From an uncultured Rothia sp. (GTDB lineage: Bacteria > Actinomycetota > Actinomycetes > Actinomycetales > Micrococcaceae), in contig CALGXU010000010.1 in the NCBI GenBank assembly GCA_937935205.1, forward strand, positions 1 through 8,015: 8,015 nucleotides of DNA, read 5' to 3'. Shown one piece after another: positions 5,797 through 8,015 of this stretch. Numbering within the stretch: position 1 is the stretch's first letter; each line of letters opens with the position of its first letter. The notes under the pieces are model-generated. The model was not told where the DNA came from. It saw only the letters and a program-made list of their open reading frames with translations, and made no database searches. A program made the position numbers and the translations under genes.

Positions 5797-6498
5797 ATGG
5801 GTATTGCCATTAACCCGTCGATTCTCTCGGCGGATTTCGCGAACCTGCAGCGCGAGCTCGAACGCATCTCTACCGCCGACGCCGCGCATATTGACGTGAT
5901 GGACAACCACTTCGTCCCCAACCTCACCTGGGGCCCGCCGGTGGTCAAGCGTCTGCGCGAGGTATCGCCGGTGCCGTTCGACGTGCACCTGATGATTGAG
6001 GACGCCGACCGCTGGGCGCCCCAGTACGCCAGCATGGGCTGCGAGTCGGTGACCTTCCACGCGGAGGCGGCTATCGCCCCCATCAAGCTGGCACGCACCT
6101 TGCGTGCTGAGGGCGCGAAGGCGGGTATGGCGCTGCGTCCGGCAACCGCCGTGGAACCCTACCTGGACATGCTCAGCGAACTGGACATGCTGCTGATCAT
6201 GACCGTGGAACCCGGCTTCGGCGGCCAGGCGTTCCTGGACGTGACCCTGCCGAAGATCGCCCGCGCCGCCAAGGCGATTGAGGGCGCGAACCTGCCGGTG
6301 ACCGTGCAGGTGGACGGCGGCATCACCGAAGAGACCATCCTGCGTGCTGCGGAGGCGGGCGCAACCTGCTTCGTTGCCGGTAGCTCGGTCTACGGCGTGG
6401 ACGAGGCGCTCGGCGGCCCGGAGGCGGCCATCGCCTCCCTGCGTGCGGCGGCCGCATCGGTCAAGCGTTCCGGCACCGGTTGCGGCTGCTGCCACTAG
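5797..6498 (+). CDS. rpe: Ribulose-phosphate 3-epimerase with Cys-rich C-terminal tail
   Basis: The enzyme interconverts ribulose 5-phosphate and xylulose 5-phosphate in the non-oxidative pentose phosphate pathway. The 233-residue protein has the full TIM-barrel signature: NPSILSADFANL (6-17), HIDVMDNHFVPN (31-42) with metal ligand/catalytic D34, DVHLM (62-66) with H64, VEPGFGGQ (137-144), VQVDGGI (170-176) with the second catalytic D173, and phosphate-binding FVAGSSVYG (192-200). ATG 5797 follows GAAAGGA (5785-5791). The gene starts 54 bases after rsmB with no terminator between, so it is probably in the same operon; a ten-base palindrome (GCCGTACGGC, 5767-5776) lies in the gap. The last residues, TGCGCCH (227-233), hold three Cys and one His, beyond the catalytic barrel. 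They could bind metal, but this is inference. Confidence 0.97.
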   Translation: MGIAINPSILSADFANLQRELERISTADAAHIDVMDNHFVPNLTWGPPVVKRLREVSPVPFDVHLMIEDADRWAPQYASMGCESVTFHAEAAIAPIKLARTLRAEGAKAGMALRPATAVEPYLDMLSELDMLLIMTVEPGFGGQAFLDVTLPKIARAAKAIEGANLPVTVQVDGGITEETILRAAEAGATCFVAGSSVYGVDEALGGPEAAIASLRAAAASVKRSGTGCGCCH

Positions 6499-6508
6499 CG
6501 GCGCGCCC

Positions 6509-6537
6509 CGGTAACGGTACTTGTCGGTAACGGTACT
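6509..6537. repeat. 13-base direct repeat after rpe
   Basis: CGGTAACGGTACT occurs at 6509-6521 and 6525-6537, separated by three bases. Each copy itself contains two CGGTA words. It starts 11 bases after the rpe stop. No function can be assigned. Confidence 0.6.
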
Positions 6538-6570
6538 AGCCAGTATCTGTACCCCGCATCTATAAAACCT

Positions 6571-6625
6571 CAACGCCCCGTTGTGAAGGCTGCGCCCCGT
6601 CGCGGTTCTTCGCGGCGGGGCGTTG
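6571..6625 (+). terminator. GC-rich hairpin downstream of rpe, probable operon terminator
   Basis: A 12-pair stem (6593-6604 with 6611-6622, one G-U pair) closes on a six-base loop, 94 bases after the rpe stop. Only TTGTG follows, so the T-run is poor, as in many actinobacterial terminators. The upstream word CAACGCCCCG (6571-6580) is a perfect 10-base complement of 6616-6625, so it can form an alternative stem that excludes the first. The simplest reading is termination of the def-fmt-rsmB-rpe transcript. Confidence 0.65.
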
Positions 6626-6705
6626 TGCGTGCCCTGCTTTCTCAACCCTTTCTCAGCGTCTCAGCCGCCGCAGATGTGTAGCGAGACACAGCAGGGGAGA
6701 GGCAC

Positions 6706-6717
6706 TCGTTTAAACGA
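6706..6717. promoter_or_regulatory. 12-base perfect palindrome in the lipoprotein upstream region
   Basis: TCGTTTAAACGA is a perfect palindrome about 170 bases upstream of the lipoprotein start. The core GTTTAAAC is AT-rich within GC-rich surroundings. It could be a regulator site, but nothing else supports this. Confidence 0.3.
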
Positions 6718-6760
6718 CAAGGTGTCAGCAAGACTATGACAAAACGCGAAATATGTTAAC

Positions 6761-6776
6761 CCGCGGAATTCCGCGG
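6761..6776. promoter_or_regulatory. 16-base perfect palindrome, candidate operator
   Basis: CCGCGG-AATT-CCGCGG is a perfect palindrome 107 bases upstream of the lipoprotein start. It does not match an iron-regulator site I recognise. A dimeric regulator site is possible, or a short cruciform; no T-run follows. Confidence 0.4.
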
Positions 6777-6835
6777 TAAAACCGGGCATTCTGACGGTGT
6801 GAGAAGACAAACAGAACGCGTCTTGATGTAACACT

Positions 6836-6864
6836 CAGATATCTGTAAGGTTAGGTATAGTTTA
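6836..6864 (+). promoter_or_regulatory. Candidate promoter with DtxR/IdeR-like half site for the siderophore-binding lipoprotein
   Basis: A TATAGT -10 box (6856-6861) matches that of both tRNA promoters and would start transcription about 15 bases before the ATG at 6884. No good -35 box is seen; a ten-base palindrome (CAGATATCTG, 6836-6845) lies over that position. The segment 6846-6864 agrees with the 19-base DtxR/IdeR consensus at 12 positions. Nine of the first ten bases match (TAAGGTTAGG), while the right half is poor. Iron-dependent repression would fit an iron uptake gene, but a half match is weak evidence alone. Confidence 0.45.
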
Positions 6865-6883
6865 GTCACATCTAGGGGGAACT

Positions 6884-7957
6884 ATGTCTTTCAACCGAAC
6901 CGAGCTGACCGACACCGAAAACCAGGGCGCACCGGGCGTTAACCGCCGCGCCTTCTTCGGCCTGGCGCTCGCCTCCTCGGCTGCTCTCGCCCTCGCGGCA
7001 TGCAGCAGCGAGACCACCACGACCACCACTTCCGGCGGTTCCACCTCCGGAGGTAACAGCGGCACCCGCACCATCAAGGATATCGACGACGAGAACGTAG
7101 AAGTTCCCGTCAACCCGCAGAAGGTTATCGTCCTCTCCGAACCCACCCTCGACGGCCTGCTCGCCCTCGGCGTGACCCCCGTCGGTTCCGTCTCCGGCCG
7201 CGGCCAGTCCGGCGTACCCAACTACCTCGCCGACCGTGCCAAGGACGTGAAGATTATCGGCACCGTCGCCCAGGTCAACTACGAGCAGATCGGCAACCTC
7301 GACCCCGACCTGATTCTGGTCGACTCCACCGGCGTGGACAAGCGCTCCGAAGCCTTCGAAACCCTCAAGAAGATCGCCCCCGTGGTCTACTGCGGCTACG
7401 CCGGCGGCGACTGGCGCATCAACTTCCGCAACGTTGCGAACGCGATGAACATGGTCGACAAGGGCGAAGAAGTCATCAAGGCATACGAGGCAAGCGCCGC
7501 GGCGCTGAAGGAGCAGCTCGCCCCCAAGTACGGCGACAAGACCTTCTCCATCGTCCGCTGGGCAGGTAACGGCCCCGCCCTGATTCTCAAGGAATTGCCC
7601 GCCGGTCAGGTGCTCAACGACCTGGGCCTCAAGCGCCCCGAGTCGCAGGACCGCAACGGCCAGGGCCACTCTGAGCCCGTCTCCCTGGAGAACCTGGCAA
7701 GCATCGACGCGGACTACATGTTCCTGGGCACCCTCGGCGGTGCAAGCCAGCAGAACCCGAACGCGCAGGGCTCTGCGGGCCTGCAGGGCGCCGAAGAAGC
7801 ACTGAACAAGGCGAAGGAAACCTCTGGCTTCACCAACCTGAAGGCAGTCAAGGACGACCACGTGATTCTCGTGGACGGCTCCAAGTGGACCTCCACCGGC
7901 GGCCCGCTGCTGCTCGAAGGCATTGTTGAAGACGTCAAGAAGGCGCTTCCGCTCTAA
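6884..7957 (+). CDS. Iron-siderophore ABC transporter substrate-binding lipoprotein
   Basis: This 357-residue protein is a cell-surface binding protein that would capture a ferric siderophore (or related ligand) and deliver it to an ABC importer. The start is supported by AGGGGG (6874-6879), four bases upstream. A signal peptide with NRRAFFG (20-26) resembling a twin-arginine motif leads to lipobox LAAC with lipidated C40. A Thr/Ser/Gly-rich linker (43-62) would tether it to the membrane. The rest fits the periplasmic-binding family 2 (FecB/FepB-like, helical-backbone) fold: PQKVIVLSEPTLDGLLALGVTPVG (two halves, 78-90 and 91-101), QIGNLDPDLILVD (135-147), and the C-terminal segments LASIDADYMFLG (271-282) and WTSTGGPLLL (335-344). 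No permease or ATPase gene is seen before the window ends. The ligand is inferred from family and from the DtxR-like half site; heme or another metal chelate remains possible. Confidence 0.9.
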   Translation: MSFNRTELTDTENQGAPGVNRRAFFGLALASSAALALAACSSETTTTTTSGGSTSGGNSGTRTIKDIDDENVEVPVNPQKVIVLSEPTLDGLLALGVTPVGSVSGRGQSGVPNYLADRAKDVKIIGTVAQVNYEQIGNLDPDLILVDSTGVDKRSEAFETLKKIAPVVYCGYAGGDWRINFRNVANAMNMVDKGEEVIKAYEASAAALKEQLAPKYGDKTFSIVRWAGNGPALILKELPAGQVLNDLGLKRPESQDRNGQGHSEPVSLENLASIDADYMFLGTLGGASQQNPNAQGSAGLQGAEEALNKAKETSGFTNLKAVKDDHVILVDGSKWTSTGGPLLLEGIVEDVKKALPL

Positions 7958-8015
7958 ATACCCCGTGAAGCAATCACCCGCTGAAGCTTCCTGAACCCCT
8001 TTCCCGCCGCACCCT
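7958..8015. other. Window end after the lipoprotein gene, no feature seen
   Basis: The 58 bases after the stop hold no start of a new gene and no convincing terminator. A weak five-base pairing (GAAGC with GCTTC) is the only fold I see. Transcription may continue into genes beyond the window. Confidence 0.5.

Overview
The window looks like chromosomal DNA of a moderately high-GC actinobacterium, most likely a Micrococcaceae member close to Rothia. This rests on GC-rich third codon positions, actinobacterial-style Def, Fmt, RsmB and Rpe proteins in one run, and three typical bacterial tRNAs. The genus is an inference from protein and codon style; no database was consulted. All protein genes are on the plus strand, and the many long open frames on the minus strand are GC-bias shadows.

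Layout: bases 1-382 hold no convincing gene, but contain a G-rich tract with quadruplex potential and an unusually A-rich stretch. A clear sigma-70-type promoter (383-411) drives tRNA-Gln(CTG) and tRNA-Glu(CTC) through a structured leader, and this unit ends at a strong UUCG-loop terminator (647-680). A 67-base imperfect palindrome (741-807) with 27-base arms follows. A second strong promoter (846-874) serves tRNA-Val(CAC), which has its own terminator (965-991). Next is a 282-residue PD-(D/E)XK nuclease of the RecB/Cas4-like superfamily (1070-1918), which I would call uncharacterised.

After a repeat-rich gap (1919-2194) comes a tightly packed housekeeping run: def (peptide deformylase), fmt (methionyl-tRNA formyltransferase), rsmB (16S rRNA m5C967 methyltransferase) and rpe (ribulose-phosphate 3-epimerase). 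Fmt formylates initiator Met-tRNA and Def removes the formyl group from the nascent protein, so the first two form one functional cycle. RsmB modifies the ribosome that carries it out. The def-fmt gap is 6 bases and fmt-rsmB overlap by ATGA, so translation is probably coupled. Rpe belongs to the pentose phosphate/ribulose pathway and is a common passenger in this actinobacterial cluster. A GC-rich hairpin after rpe probably ends the transcript.

The last gene (6884-7957) has its own regulatory region with several palindromes and a DtxR/IdeR-like half site over a candidate promoter. It encodes a lipoprotein substrate-binding protein of an ABC importer, probably for an iron-siderophore. No permease or ATPase gene is visible before the window ends.

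Most of the window is conserved housekeeping. The less ordinary items are the 67-base palindrome, the folded tRNA leader, the orphan nuclease beside tRNA-Val, and accessory tails on three housekeeping proteins: a basic N-terminus on RsmB, a Gly-rich C-terminus on Def and a Cys-rich C-terminus on Rpe. I do not see a clear new multi-gene system.
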